In this document: positions 23,800-32,397 of the stretch, piece by piece
Layout of the letters: every line of letters starts with the position of its first letter
Position numbering within the stretch: the stretch's first letter is position 1
Assembly: GCA_001664505.1 (NCBI GenBank)
Contig: CP011806.1
Coordinates: 4,168,177-4,232,176, forward strand
DNA from: Acidobacteria bacterium Mor1
GTDB lineage: Bacteria; Acidobacteriota; Polarisedimenticolia; Polarisedimenticolales; Polarisedimenticolaceae
Reading direction: 5' to 3'
DNA: 64,000 nt
Notes under the pieces: model-generated
Seen by the model: only the letters and a program-made list of their open reading frames with translations
What the model was told of the DNA's origin: nothing
Database searches by the model: none
Position numbers and translations under genes: made by a program

Positions 23800-25314
23800 A
23801 TGAATCACAAGATCCTTGATCACAAGACCTTGGCCGCGCTGGCCTGCCTGCTGCTGGTGAGCACCGCCTGCCTGGCGGACAAGCCGTACTCTCCGGTGCT
23901 GGAAACCACAGGTCCCGACGTCACCGAGGGGGATCTGACCCGGACGCCGATCCGGTTCCACACCAAGGATGACGCGCCGGAGTACGTCGTGCTCGACGCC
24001 GAGGAGGGCTATCTCCAGGTCCCCGAGCGCCACGATGCCCCCGACGGACGCAAAATCAAGGTGCACTACGTGCGCTTTCCAAGCACCTCGCCGAACCCGG
24101 GTCCGCCGATCGTGTATCTGGCGGGTGGCCCAGGCGGTAGCGGCATGTACTCCTCGGCAGGAGATCGTTTCCCGCTGTTCCAACGCCTGCGGGAAGTTGC
24201 CGACGTGATCGCCTACGATCAACGTGGTGTCTACGGGAGCGAGCCCTACATGGTCTGCCCGGATTCGTGGAGCTACCCGCTGGACCAGCCCTATGAAGAG
24301 GCGACTCTCTCCGAGGCGAAGCGTCCGTTCATGGAGGCGTGCTTCGAGCATTGGAGCAAGAGCGCCGACCTCTCGGCCTACAACTCGCTGGAGTCCGCCC
24401 ACGACCTCGACGCCTTGCGCCGGGCCCTCGGCGCCGAGAAACTGACGCTCTGGGGCATCAGCTACGGCACCCATCTGGCCTTTGCGTACCTGCGCGCCCA
24501 CCCTGATCGCGTGCATCGGGCAATCCTGGCGGGAGTCGAGGGGCCGAACCACACCTACAAGTCACCGGCCCGGATCGACTCCGTTGTGCGCAAGGTGGCT
24601 GCGGCGATCGAGGCGGACCCGAAGGCCCGGGAGAAGATGCCCGACTTCATCGGCGCCCTCGAGACGACGCTGGCCAGGCTCGAGAAGGAGCCCGCGCGGG
24701 TAAAGGTGCGGCATCCCGAGACCCGCGAGAAGCTCGAGGTAGTGATCGGCGCCAACGACCTGCGGCGGGGTGTCTACTCCACCATGGGCGAACGGGAAGA
24801 CATCGTCGACATGTTGAAGGCGGCGCTCCCGGTGCTCGGAGGCGATCTCGCCCGTCTCGGCAAGGGCATCGCCCGAGGGCGCACGGGACATCGTGAGCTG
24901 GTGATGTCCCTCTCGATGGATTGCGCTTCGGGGCTGACCGCCGCCCGGCGGGAGATGATCGAGAAGGAGGGGCGCACCGCACTGCTCGGTGATGTGCAGA
25001 ACATGAGCCTGCGCACCGATTGCGCTCACTGGCCGGTGGACGATCTGGGCGACGCCTATCGTGGCCCGCTTCGTTCCGACGCTCCGGTCCTGTTCATCAG
25101 CGGCGACCTGGACATCAAGACACCGCCGGCAAACGCCGAGGACATGCTGCCCGGCTTCCCCAACGGACGTCACCTGGTGATCGAGGGGGGCTCCCATGAC
25201 GACGACCTGTTCCTCTCGTCTCCGGAGATCCTCGAGTCGATGGTCGGATTCCTGCGAGGGCAGCCGACGAAGGAGCGGGTGGCCCTGCCGCCGCTGAAGT
25301 TCGCCTTGCCCTGA
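23800..25314 (+). CDS. Alpha/beta hydrolase, prolyl/tripeptidyl aminopeptidase-like, exported
   Basis: A 504-residue protein with an N-terminal export signal (LAALACLLLVSTACLAD, possibly a lipobox). The alpha/beta-hydrolase fold shows the oxyanion loop GGPGGSG (109-115), the helix segment VIAYDQRGVYGSEP, and the nucleophile Ser221 in WGISYGTHLAF. The C-terminal part contains PVLFISGDLDIKTPPANAEDM with the acid, and GGSHDDDL with the histidine, as in TAP-like C-terminal domains. Members of this S33-type family release N-terminal Pro or tripeptides; the specificity here is inferred only. GGGGCGGAGG lies upstream of the ATG. Confidence 0.85.
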   Translation: MNHKILDHKTLAALACLLLVSTACLADKPYSPVLETTGPDVTEGDLTRTPIRFHTKDDAPEYVVLDAEEGYLQVPERHDAPDGRKIKVHYVRFPSTSPNPGPPIVYLAGGPGGSGMYSSAGDRFPLFQRLREVADVIAYDQRGVYGSEPYMVCPDSWSYPLDQPYEEATLSEAKRPFMEACFEHWSKSADLSAYNSLESAHDLDALRRALGAEKLTLWGISYGTHLAFAYLRAHPDRVHRAILAGVEGPNHTYKSPARIDSVVRKVAAAIEADPKAREKMPDFIGALETTLARLEKEPARVKVRHPETREKLEVVIGANDLRRGVYSTMGEREDIVDMLKAALPVLGGDLARLGKGIARGRTGHRELVMSLSMDCASGLTAARREMIEKEGRTALLGDVQNMSLRTDCAHWPVDDLGDAYRGPLRSDAPVLFISGDLDIKTPPANAEDMLPGFPNGRHLVIEGGSHDDDLFLSSPEILESMVGFLRGQPTKERVALPPLKFALP

Positions 25315-25415
25315 GGGGAGGGGTCTCCGTGCGGGGAGTTGCTTCTCCTTTTGATCTAAGACAAGATGTCTGAGTCGGGAGAGATCAGCTCGCCGGTCCG
25401 AAAAAGGGAGACCTC

Positions 25416-26282
25416 ATGCCTTCGAAGCTTCACGGGTTCTTTCTGGCCGGGCTCATCACGGCGTTGTCGGTATCGCCGGGTCCTCCGGCTGCCGGTCCGG
25501 CAGCCGTCGAACTTGCTCTGGAGCCGGGGCAGGAGACGACCCAGGTCATCCGGCTGGGGTGGCTGAACGGCGGTGCGAATCCGCGAAGCAAACAGATTTC
25601 CTTGACCCTGCGGCTGAGAACGCTGGATCGTCCGGCAGCGGGCGGCGGCGCCTGGCTCGAGGTGACCGGGACCGAGTTGAAGTACTCCGAAACCGGCGCG
25701 AAGCGTTCCTGGCCGGACTACGACTCGACCTCTGCCGAAGGACCGCCGCCGGCCCACCTTCCCTACGAAGGCACCGCCTTCACCGCTCTGTTCGGTCAGA
25801 CGGTGCAGGTCGCCTTCGACGCCGACGGGCGGCCGCAGGAACTCGATGGTTGGGAGGGGGCGTTCGAATCGATGATCGCGTCCTTCCGCACGATGGAAAC
25901 CGTCTCGGAGGACGAAGTCGCCCGGCGCAGAGCCGGGTTCCCCGAGTACATCCTGCGTTCGGTGTTCGGCATCCTGCGGCCCAGCCTCCCCGGCCGGCCG
26001 GTCGGGCCCGGAGACTCCTGGAGCGATCGCCGGGATGGAGAACAGGGGAGCGCAGAGTTGACCTACACCGTGGAAAAAATCGACGAAGAGATGCTCGCAC
26101 TCGAAGTTCAGGGCGCGGTACGCGGGCAGTTCAGCAGCGGGGGAGCCATCCGCGGTACCAGCGAGTTGGAACGGTCCAGCGGCTGGATGATCGGCGCCGA
26201 CCTGCGTCTGGAATCCCGGGGAAGCTTCACCCACACGGTTCGGGTCCTGACACAGACGCCCTGGCACTCTATCGAGCGTTGA
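25416..26282 (+). CDS. Secreted DUF6263-like protein
   Basis: A 288-residue exported protein. ATG 25416 has AGGGAG 6 nt upstream and a signal peptide MPSKLHGFFLAGLITALSVSPG cleaved near AAGPAA. The mature part is beta-rich, with VELALEPGQETTQVIRL, a long middle stretch with VQVAFDADGRPQELDG, and a C-terminal ELTYTVEKIDEEMLALEVQG...GWMIGADLRLESRGSF. This order fits the DUF6263 type of periplasmic proteins of unknown function. It ends 20 bases from the convergent sensor kinase gene. The family assignment is by pattern and is moderate. Confidence 0.65.
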   Translation: MPSKLHGFFLAGLITALSVSPGPPAAGPAAVELALEPGQETTQVIRLGWLNGGANPRSKQISLTLRLRTLDRPAAGGGAWLEVTGTELKYSETGAKRSWPDYDSTSAEGPPPAHLPYEGTAFTALFGQTVQVAFDADGRPQELDGWEGAFESMIASFRTMETVSEDEVARRRAGFPEYILRSVFGILRPSLPGRPVGPGDSWSDRRDGEQGSAELTYTVEKIDEEMLALEVQGAVRGQFSSGGAIRGTSELERSSGWMIGADLRLESRGSFTHTVRVLTQTPWHSIER

Positions 26283-26302
26283 CCGGACTGATGTTGACCG
26301 GA

Positions 26303-27571
26303 TTAGCTTGCCGCGGGCCACTCCAGCGAAACCCTGCAGCCACCCAGCGGTGATGCGCCGATGGACAACGTTCCTCCCTGTCGCACCACGATCCTTCGAG
26401 CGATGGCAAGCCCCATTCCGTGACCGGATCGTGTGCCGTCTTCGGAGAGGCGAACGAAGGGCTCGAACACCCGTTCCCTGTCCGCTTCGGGGATGCCGGG
26501 ACCGTCGTCGTCGACCGTGATTCGATGAAGGTCGCCCATCGCCGCGGCGGAGACCCGTACCCGCGCCGCTGCATGCCGTATCGCGTTGGCCAGCAGGTTT
26601 CCCGTGACCCGGCGAAAGAGACGTTCGTCCCCCGCGGCGGCGAGGTCGCTCGAGTCATGCTCCATCGACAGCTCGACGCCGAGGGAGGTGGCCTCGTCCG
26701 CGTACAGTCGTTTCTGACGATCGAGCGACGCGAAGGGGTCGAAGGCGCCCGAGGGTTTCTCGTCTTCCAGGGTGCCCTCGAACCTGGAGTAGGTCAGGAG
26801 TTCGTCGACAAGATCGCGTAGCTCGTCGAAGTCCCTGTCGATCGCCCTCAGTCGTTCGAGTCGCTCGGACTCTTCCGGGATCAGCGAGAGGATATGCGTC
26901 CCTGCCTGCACCCTCGCGATCGGCGTCCGAAGTTCGTGGGAAGCCGCCCGCAGTAGCTCTCGTTGGGATTCGATCAACGCACTGGTCTTGCGCGCCATGC
27001 GGTTGAACGCCCGCGCCAACGCGTGGGTGGTCCCCCCCGCGATTTCCGGCGCCCGGGCACTCCAGTCGCCGGAAGCCATGCGGACCGCCGTGCCTTCCAA
27101 CGCCTCGAGCTCCCGTCGTGTTCCCCGCATCAGCAGGTGGAGTCCCAGCGCGGCAATGATCGTGAACGCCAGGGACATGACCAGCGAGGCGAGCAGATCG
27201 GGCAGGATGTCGTACTCGGGGATCGGGCCGAAACGAAGGACCTCGCGCACGGCCTCGGTCTCGACCCACGCGTACTGCCAATCGGTGTGGTAGCCGTTGT
27301 TGCGGGAGAGCGCGTCGCGGGTACCGGGCGCCACCCCGGAATGAGCCACAAGGGCTACCCCGTAGCCGAAGCGTTCTTCGAGACCGGCGAGATCGACCCT
27401 TCCCGACGCCAGGTCTCCGGCCGCCGCGCGATAGCTCGGCTCCAGCATGCTGCTGACGTATGCGGTGCCCCCGGCGCCCGGGGCGAACACGTAGTACGCC
27501 CAGTAGGCCACTTCCGTCAGAAGAAAGAAGCAGCAGCCGGCCAGCCAGATACGTAGAAAGAACCTTCTCAT
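26303..27571 (-). CDS. RstB-like membrane sensor histidine kinase
   Basis: A 422-residue sensor kinase with membrane helices at about 7-29 and 126-148 around a 95-residue periplasmic domain. A HAMP segment (152-200) leads to the H box (RAASHELRTPIARVQ, His212). The ATPase domain has NLLANAIRHAA, DDDGPGIPEADRERVFEPFVRLSEDGTRSGHGMGLAIARRI. The VFEPFVRL / GHGMGLAI arrangement and LVDELLTYSRFE after the H box resemble the RstB group. Its start codon overlaps the regulator's stop by 4 nt, so the pair is co-translated. Confidence 0.93.
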   Translation of the reverse strand: MRRFFLRIWLAGCCFFLLTEVAYWAYYVFAPGAGGTAYVSSMLEPSYRAAAGDLASGRVDLAGLEERFGYGVALVAHSGVAPGTRDALSRNNGYHTDWQYAWVETEAVREVLRFGPIPEYDILPDLLASLVMSLAFTIIAALGLHLLMRGTRRELEALEGTAVRMASGDWSARAPEIAGGTTHALARAFNRMARKTSALIESQRELLRAASHELRTPIARVQAGTHILSLIPEESERLERLRAIDRDFDELRDLVDELLTYSRFEGTLEDEKPSGAFDPFASLDRQKRLYADEATSLGVELSMEHDSSDLAAAGDERLFRRVTGNLLANAIRHAAARVRVSAAAMGDLHRITVDDDGPGIPEADRERVFEPFVRLSEDGTRSGHGMGLAIARRIVVRQGGTLSIGASPLGGCRVSLEWPAAS

Positions 27572-28254
27572 GGGCGCTTGATGAGCATGTAGCCCACTCC
27601 ATGGATCGTTCGAATCCAGGTTGGATCGCGCGGATCGTCGCCCAGCCGCTTGCGTAGTCGCGAGATCCGCAGGTCGATCGACCGGTCGAGGCCGTCGTAG
27701 CCGTAGCCGCGAAGGCGTTGGATCAACTCTTCCCGATCGACAGGTTCCCCGGTATGCCTGGCCAGGAGGAGCAGGATGTCGAACTCGGAGCTGGTCAGCG
27801 ACAGCAGCTCGCCCTCCAGGGTCACGACCCGCCGCCCGAGGTCGAGCCGAAGCTCGCCGTTTCTTATCTCTCCGCGGCCGTCGGCCGGAGACCGCCGCAG
27901 CAGCGCCCGGATCCTCGCCATCAGTCGAGGTGTGTTGGCCGGCTTGGTCATGTAGTCGTCGGCGCCGACATCCAGGCCCAACACCTCGTCGGCCTCTTCG
28001 TCAAGCGAGGTCAGCATCAGGATCGGGCCGTTGTAGCCCTGCTTGCGCACACGCTTGCAGACCTCGATGCCGTTCAGGCCGGGGAGCCGAATATCCAGGA
28101 GCACCAGATCCGGCGACTCCGCGAGAATTCGTTCGACGGCGGTATCTCCTCGGCGTGCGCAATCGGCGAGGAAACCGTGCATCTGCAGCAGTTCGCCGAG
28201 GAGTTCGCCGAGGCGGCGATCGTCTTCGACCAGAAAGATGCGCGGTTGAGTCAT
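27568..28254 (-). CDS. RstA-like OmpR-family response regulator
   Basis: A 228-residue regulator. ATG 28254 is preferred over the longer open frame because GGAG lies 5 nt before it and the receiver domain starts at once (MTQPRIFLVEDD). Asp54 (LVLLDIRLPG) is the phospho-acceptor. The LMLTSLDEEADEVLGLDVGADDYMTKP segment resembles RstA (LTSLD instead of LTA), and the winged-helix domain (LTSSEFDILLLLARHTGEPVDREELIQRLRG...IRTIHGVGYMLIKRP) is complete. A TACA-N6-TACA site, spaced like the RstA box, lies in the intergenic region upstream, so it probably controls itself or the divergent cytochrome gene. Confidence 0.94.
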   Translation of the reverse strand: MTQPRIFLVEDDRRLGELLGELLQMHGFLADCARRGDTAVERILAESPDLVLLDIRLPGLNGIEVCKRVRKQGYNGPILMLTSLDEEADEVLGLDVGADDYMTKPANTPRLMARIRALLRRSPADGRGEIRNGELRLDLGRRVVTLEGELLSLTSSEFDILLLLARHTGEPVDREELIQRLRGYGYDGLDRSIDLRISRLRKRLGDDPRDPTWIRTIHGVGYMLIKRP

Positions 28255-28345
28255 GGACTCCGATGACCTCGAGAGTTCGTTCGCGACGGCCCGTACCGTG
28301 GGTGTCGAGGATTGTATATCCCGCGATTTCAACCGGTTCCAGCGG

Positions 28346-28362
28346 CGATACAACTCGATACA
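28346..28362. promoter_or_regulatory. RstA-box-like direct repeat
   Basis: CGATACA is repeated at 28346-28352 and 28356-28362 with a 10-bp period, giving TACA-N6-TACA at 28349-28362. The Escherichia coli RstA box is TACATNTNGTTACA, which has the same TACA-N6-TACA spacing. The site lies between the divergent RstAB-like pair and the cytochrome gene, where an OmpR-family regulator would bind. Confidence 0.5.
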
Positions 28363-28442
28363 CGCCGATCCTTGATCGCGGTTCGCCCCCGGGCGTACAA
28401 GTTCACCGGAAGTCGTCGCGTTCGATTGCAAGGAGATGGGCC

Positions 28443-31400
28443 ATGAAACGGATCGAGATCGCAGTGATCATGCTCGCGGTGCTGTGGGCCGGTGCAACTG
28501 CCTGGGCGGGATATACCAACTTCGAGGCATCCCACGTCCACCCGATTGCCCTGACGCCGGACGGCACGCGGCTGCTTGCGGTCAACACTCCCGACGCGCT
28601 GCTCGAGGTGTTCGCGGTTCAGCCGGACGGATCCCTGTCGGCATCGTCGGCGATTCCCGTCGGCCTGGAACCGGTGTCCGTGATCGCACGGAACAACGCC
28701 GAGGCCTGGGTGGTGAACAACCTGTCGGACACCATCAGCATCGTCGACCTGTCCCTGGGCCTGACCGTCAGGACGTTGGAGGTCGGAGATGAACCGACCG
28801 ACGTCGCGTTCGCCGGGGGCAGAGCCTTCGTCTCCGTGTCCCAGGAGGACAAGATCCGCGCCTGGTCTCTCTCCGACCTGGACGCTGCCCCGGCCGAGAT
28901 CCCGCTGTTCGGCCGGGACGTCCGGGCCCTCGACGTGGCCCCGGACGGGCAGACCCTCTACGCCGTGGTGCTGCGCTCCGGCAACCTGACCAGCATCGCA
29001 GGGGCTCATCACACCTTCCCTGCGGACTTCATTCTGGACCCGGCGCGCCTGACCGCGATGAATCTCCGCGACTTCAACTGTGAGGGACCTCAGCCCGCCT
29101 ACCCGCCGCTGCCCGCCGGTATCACCCGGAACCCGGACCTGACCGACCCCCCCAGCGGGGTGCCGCCGGTCGCGTTGATGCTGACGTGGAACGAAGCGAC
29201 CGAGCAGTGGATCGACGAAGCAGGCCAGGACTGGAGTCATTGTCTGCACTACAAACCCTCGGATCAGGATCTGTTCGCCATCGATGTCGCCTCACTGGCA
29301 GTCTCGTCGGTGCGTCATCTCGGGACCACGCTGTTCGAGGTCTCGGTCAACCCGGCCAACGGCAAGATCTACGTGCCGAACACCGATGCGCGGAACTTCG
29401 TCCGCTTCGAGCACCCTCTCGGCGTCCAGGGCCACATGGTGGAAAACCAGCTGTCCGTCGTGGACCCCGCCAACGCCAACGGAGTGACCCGCATCGATCT
29501 GAACACCCATATCGACCGCGCGAGTACCCCTCCCGGCAATCTGTCCGAGCGGCAAGCCAGCATCTCCCAGCCGGGCATGCTGGTGTGGAAGGCGGACGGC
29601 TCCAAGGGCTATCTGACCGCGATCGGGAGCCACAAGATTTTCGAGGTCGATGGAAGCTGCACCAGCGGCAACTGTGTGTTCGGCCCGAACCGGGCGGCTC
29701 CAAGGGTGGCGGAGGTGGGGCTCGGTCCCTCGGGAGTCGCGCTGAACGAAGCCCAGGACCGTCTGTACGTGCTCAATCGCATCTCCAACTCGTTGACGAC
29801 GGTCGAGGCTTCGACGCTGACCCCGCTCGAGGAGACTCCACTGCACGACCCCAGTTCCGAATCGACCCGGGAGGGGCGCCTGTTCCTCTACGACGCGATC
29901 GATCTTTCGGCCCACGGGGACGCGGCCTGTTCGAGCTGCCATATTTCCGGCGACCATGACGGCCTCAGCTGGGATCTCGGCAACCCGGCCGGTGAGTTTG
30001 TGCCCTACTCGACGCCGCTGGACAACGTCCGATTCGTCACCCAGGGCTTCTCATTCGATCCGGTGCCCTGCGATCCGGGCAGCCCTTTCTGTGCGGGCCA
30101 TGCCGGCTTCGACCCACAGAAGGGACCGATGGCGACCATGACCCTGCGCTCCATGCTGGAACCCCTGCACTGGCGCGGGGATCGGGCGACGATGAACGAC
30201 TTCAACATGGCGTTCGTCGGGTTGATGGGCGCCGAGGATATCGGTCCGGTGGCCGGGAAGCCGGCGGGCCTCTCGGCTGCCGACATGGAGACCTTCCGTC
30301 AGTTCGCCCTGGATATCCAGATGCCTCCCAACCCCTATCGCGAGGTGGACGACAGCTTGCCCTGCGGGCGTCGCGGCGTGGATCCGGGCTGTGAGGTCCA
30401 GCACACCGGGATGCTGTTCCCGGGGAACCCGACCGAGGGAGACTTCATCTTCCACAACCTGCCCACCGACGGCGGGCTGCCCTGCTCTTCCTGTCACAAC
30501 AGTCCGTTCGGGACCGCCGGAGGCAAGGTCGGCGGGGTCACTCCGGTCGAACCGACCTCCACGGATGCGACCGCTCTGTTCAGCGGTGATTTCAACGCCA
30601 GCCCGCACAATGATCTGGAGGTTGCCCATCTGAGGAACCTCTACGACAAGATCGGTCCGGATATCGCCGACGTGGGAACGACGACGTTGCCCGAGGCGAA
30701 GACGATGTTCGGCTACCTCCATGAAGGCTCGATTCCCGACCTGTACCGTTATCTTTCGCAACAGGACTTCATCCTGAGCGCCGCGAACCAGGCCGCTCAG
30801 GTGCGGGATACGGCGGCGTTTCTGTTCCACTTCCCGACCGGTACCAGGCCGGCGGTAGGCCGCCAGCTGACTCTGCCTGCCGGCACGCCGCCGACGGGCT
30901 CTCCAGACGACGAAGCACTGCTGACGACCCTGATCGACTTGGGAGATCTGGCCGACGTTGCGCGCCACTGCGAGTTGACCGTGTCGACCCTCTCGTCGGG
31001 GCGCCTTCGGGCCTATCACTTGTCCGGCGGGGCCTGGGTGACTGACGTGGCGACCGAGCCGGGGTTGACGACGCTCCAACTGCGCGAGTCGGCCCAGGAC
31101 GTGTTGACCTTCCTCTGCGCGCCCATCGGTTCGGGCGCCCGCCTCGGCGGCAACCGGGACGAAGATGTCGTGCTCAACGGTGACGACTGCGCACCGGGAG
31201 ACGCCGACACCTGGCGCCCGCCGAGTTTCATCGATGACCTGGAGTTGTCGGCCGCGGGAGCGCTGACCCAGGGAACGTGGACCGCTCAGTCGGCGGTGGC
31301 GGGCCCCTCGATCCGCTACGACGTGCTGACCGGGGGCATCCAGGATCTGACCGGATCCGGCCTCGGCTCCGCGACCTGCCTGGTCGGTGACGGGTCGATT

Positions 31401-31535
31401 TCGAGTTTCGAGGACACTCGCCCCGATCCCTTGCCGGGGCAAGGCTTCTACTACCTGATCCGGGCCGAGAATCCCTGCGGCTCCGAAGCGGGTACCGGCC
31501 GTGAGGCTCTCGATGCGTTGACCTGCGGCCCCTAG
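28443..31535 (+). CDS. Secreted YVTN beta-propeller / diheme cytochrome c protein
   Basis: A 1030-residue exported protein. The open frame continues far upstream, but ATG 28443 has AAGGAG 6 nt before it and a signal peptide cleaved near AWAGYT. Residues about 25-470 are a YncE/YVTN-type beta-propeller (HPIALTPDGTRLLAVN, VWVVNNLSDTISIVDLSLGL, GPSGVALNEAQDRLYVLNRISNSLTTVE). The next 350 residues carry two heme-binding CxxCH motifs (Cys496-His500 and Cys681-His685) in a CCP/MauG-like context with TLRSMLEPLHWRGDR. The C-terminal 200 residues lack recognisable domains. A periplasmic or extracellular redox role is likely. A terminator follows 8 nt after the stop. Confidence 0.85.
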   Translation: MKRIEIAVIMLAVLWAGATAWAGYTNFEASHVHPIALTPDGTRLLAVNTPDALLEVFAVQPDGSLSASSAIPVGLEPVSVIARNNAEAWVVNNLSDTISIVDLSLGLTVRTLEVGDEPTDVAFAGGRAFVSVSQEDKIRAWSLSDLDAAPAEIPLFGRDVRALDVAPDGQTLYAVVLRSGNLTSIAGAHHTFPADFILDPARLTAMNLRDFNCEGPQPAYPPLPAGITRNPDLTDPPSGVPPVALMLTWNEATEQWIDEAGQDWSHCLHYKPSDQDLFAIDVASLAVSSVRHLGTTLFEVSVNPANGKIYVPNTDARNFVRFEHPLGVQGHMVENQLSVVDPANANGVTRIDLNTHIDRASTPPGNLSERQASISQPGMLVWKADGSKGYLTAIGSHKIFEVDGSCTSGNCVFGPNRAAPRVAEVGLGPSGVALNEAQDRLYVLNRISNSLTTVEASTLTPLEETPLHDPSSESTREGRLFLYDAIDLSAHGDAACSSCHISGDHDGLSWDLGNPAGEFVPYSTPLDNVRFVTQGFSFDPVPCDPGSPFCAGHAGFDPQKGPMATMTLRSMLEPLHWRGDRATMNDFNMAFVGLMGAEDIGPVAGKPAGLSAADMETFRQFALDIQMPPNPYREVDDSLPCGRRGVDPGCEVQHTGMLFPGNPTEGDFIFHNLPTDGGLPCSSCHNSPFGTAGGKVGGVTPVEPTSTDATALFSGDFNASPHNDLEVAHLRNLYDKIGPDIADVGTTTLPEAKTMFGYLHEGSIPDLYRYLSQQDFILSAANQAAQVRDTAAFLFHFPTGTRPAVGRQLTLPAGTPPTGSPDDEALLTTLIDLGDLADVARHCELTVSTLSSGRLRAYHLSGGAWVTDVATEPGLTTLQLRESAQDVLTFLCAPIGSGARLGGNRDEDVVLNGDDCAPGDADTWRPPSFIDDLELSAAGALTQGTWTAQSAVAGPSIRYDVLTGGIQDLTGSGLGSATCLVGDGSISSFEDTRPDPLPGQGFYYLIRAENPCGSEAGTGREALDALTCGP

Positions 31536-31542
31536 TCCCCGG

Positions 31543-31568
31543 AAACCCCCGCCCAGGCTGGGTTTTTT
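31543..31568 (+). terminator. Rho-independent terminator after the cytochrome gene
   Basis: AAACCC (31543-31548) pairs with GGGTTT (31560-31565), with a small internal GCC/GGC pairing, followed by a T6 run at 31563-31568. It begins 8 nt after the stop codon. Confidence 0.7.
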
Positions 31569-31668
31569 CCCCTGACCGACCTCTGACCGGCGCCTGCGTT
31601 GGAACTCCCTGCGTGGGATACTCGTTGTACGCACGAGGGGTCAAAGACAACGGGTCGGGGGAGATGCC

Positions 31669-32397
31669 ATGCGGCTGTACCGCCAGGAGTGGGACTGGAG
31701 CTGGGACGAACTGAACAAGCGGGTGGTCGACGAGATCGCCGGTCTCAGGAGTTTCGGCCGTGAAGGCCGGGAGCACGTCCCCGGCGCCATCGAGATCACC
31801 ATCCGGGTCGCCAGCGGCAGCGTCGCCACCGTCGAGCAGTTCGCCGCCGATCCGGAGTTCCGCGCCCAGATCGAGGCGGGGTTGCTCAATCGGCTCAATC
31901 GGATTCCGCGCCACGCCCTGCCCGAGATCGCCCTCGGGGTCGTCGCCGACAATCTCGACCGTATCGACGTCAAGGAGGGCACGCTGGCCGCCCCGGCCCG
32001 GCTGCGGCTGCGCCCCCGGGATGGAGACGATGGAGCATGGTCCGCCGTCGAGTACTCCCTGCCCGCTGCCCAACGGTTGTTCGCCGTCGGCCGCGGCCGC
32101 TGGCATGGCGCCGACGATCGCCTGCGCAACGACGTGGCGCTCCCCGCCGAGGCGCGCTTCGTAAGCCGCCGCGCCGCTCAACTGACCCGCAAGGGCCGCT
32201 ATCTCGAGGTGGCGACCCGCGATCAGGGCAAGCACCTGACCGTGGAGTGGAACGAAGAATGGGCCCGCCCCGCCCGGGTCGCTGCCTCCGGCGTACTGGT
32301 CGGTATCGGCGGCGCGATTCATCTCGACGGTATCCAGGCCTCCGACCGCCTGACCCTCGAAGTGTTGGCCGACGACGACGCCCAGGAGGTCTCATGA
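31669..32397 (+). CDS. FhaA-like protein (DUF3662-like plus degenerate FHA)
   Basis: A 242-residue cytoplasmic protein, first gene of the phospho-signalling/cell-wall operon. Residues about 40-110 (HVPGAIEITIRVASGSVATVEQFAADPEFRAQIEAGLLNRLNR, ALPEIALGVVADNLDRIDVKEG) resemble the DUF3662 N-terminal domain of actinobacterial FhaA. Residues 130-235 look like an FHA domain: LFAVGRGRW, RNDVALP, FVSRRAAQLTRKGRYLEVATRD. The usual SRxH histidine is replaced by Ala, so phosphothreonine binding may be weakened. FHA proteins recruit pThr-marked partners; mycobacterial FhaA binds phosphorylated cell-wall factors. It overlaps the next gene by 4 nt (ATGA). The domain calls are by eye. Confidence 0.62.
   Translation: MRLYRQEWDWSWDELNKRVVDEIAGLRSFGREGREHVPGAIEITIRVASGSVATVEQFAADPEFRAQIEAGLLNRLNRIPRHALPEIALGVVADNLDRIDVKEGTLAAPARLRLRPRDGDDGAWSAVEYSLPAAQRLFAVGRGRWHGADDRLRNDVALPAEARFVSRRAAQLTRKGRYLEVATRDQGKHLTVEWNEEWARPARVAASGVLVGIGGAIHLDGIQASDRLTLEVLADDDAQEVS

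Noticed and set aside
27621-28442. Upstream extension of the propeller/cytochrome gene
   Set aside because: It is antisense to the response regulator, and a signal peptide with AAGGAG marks the start at 28443.
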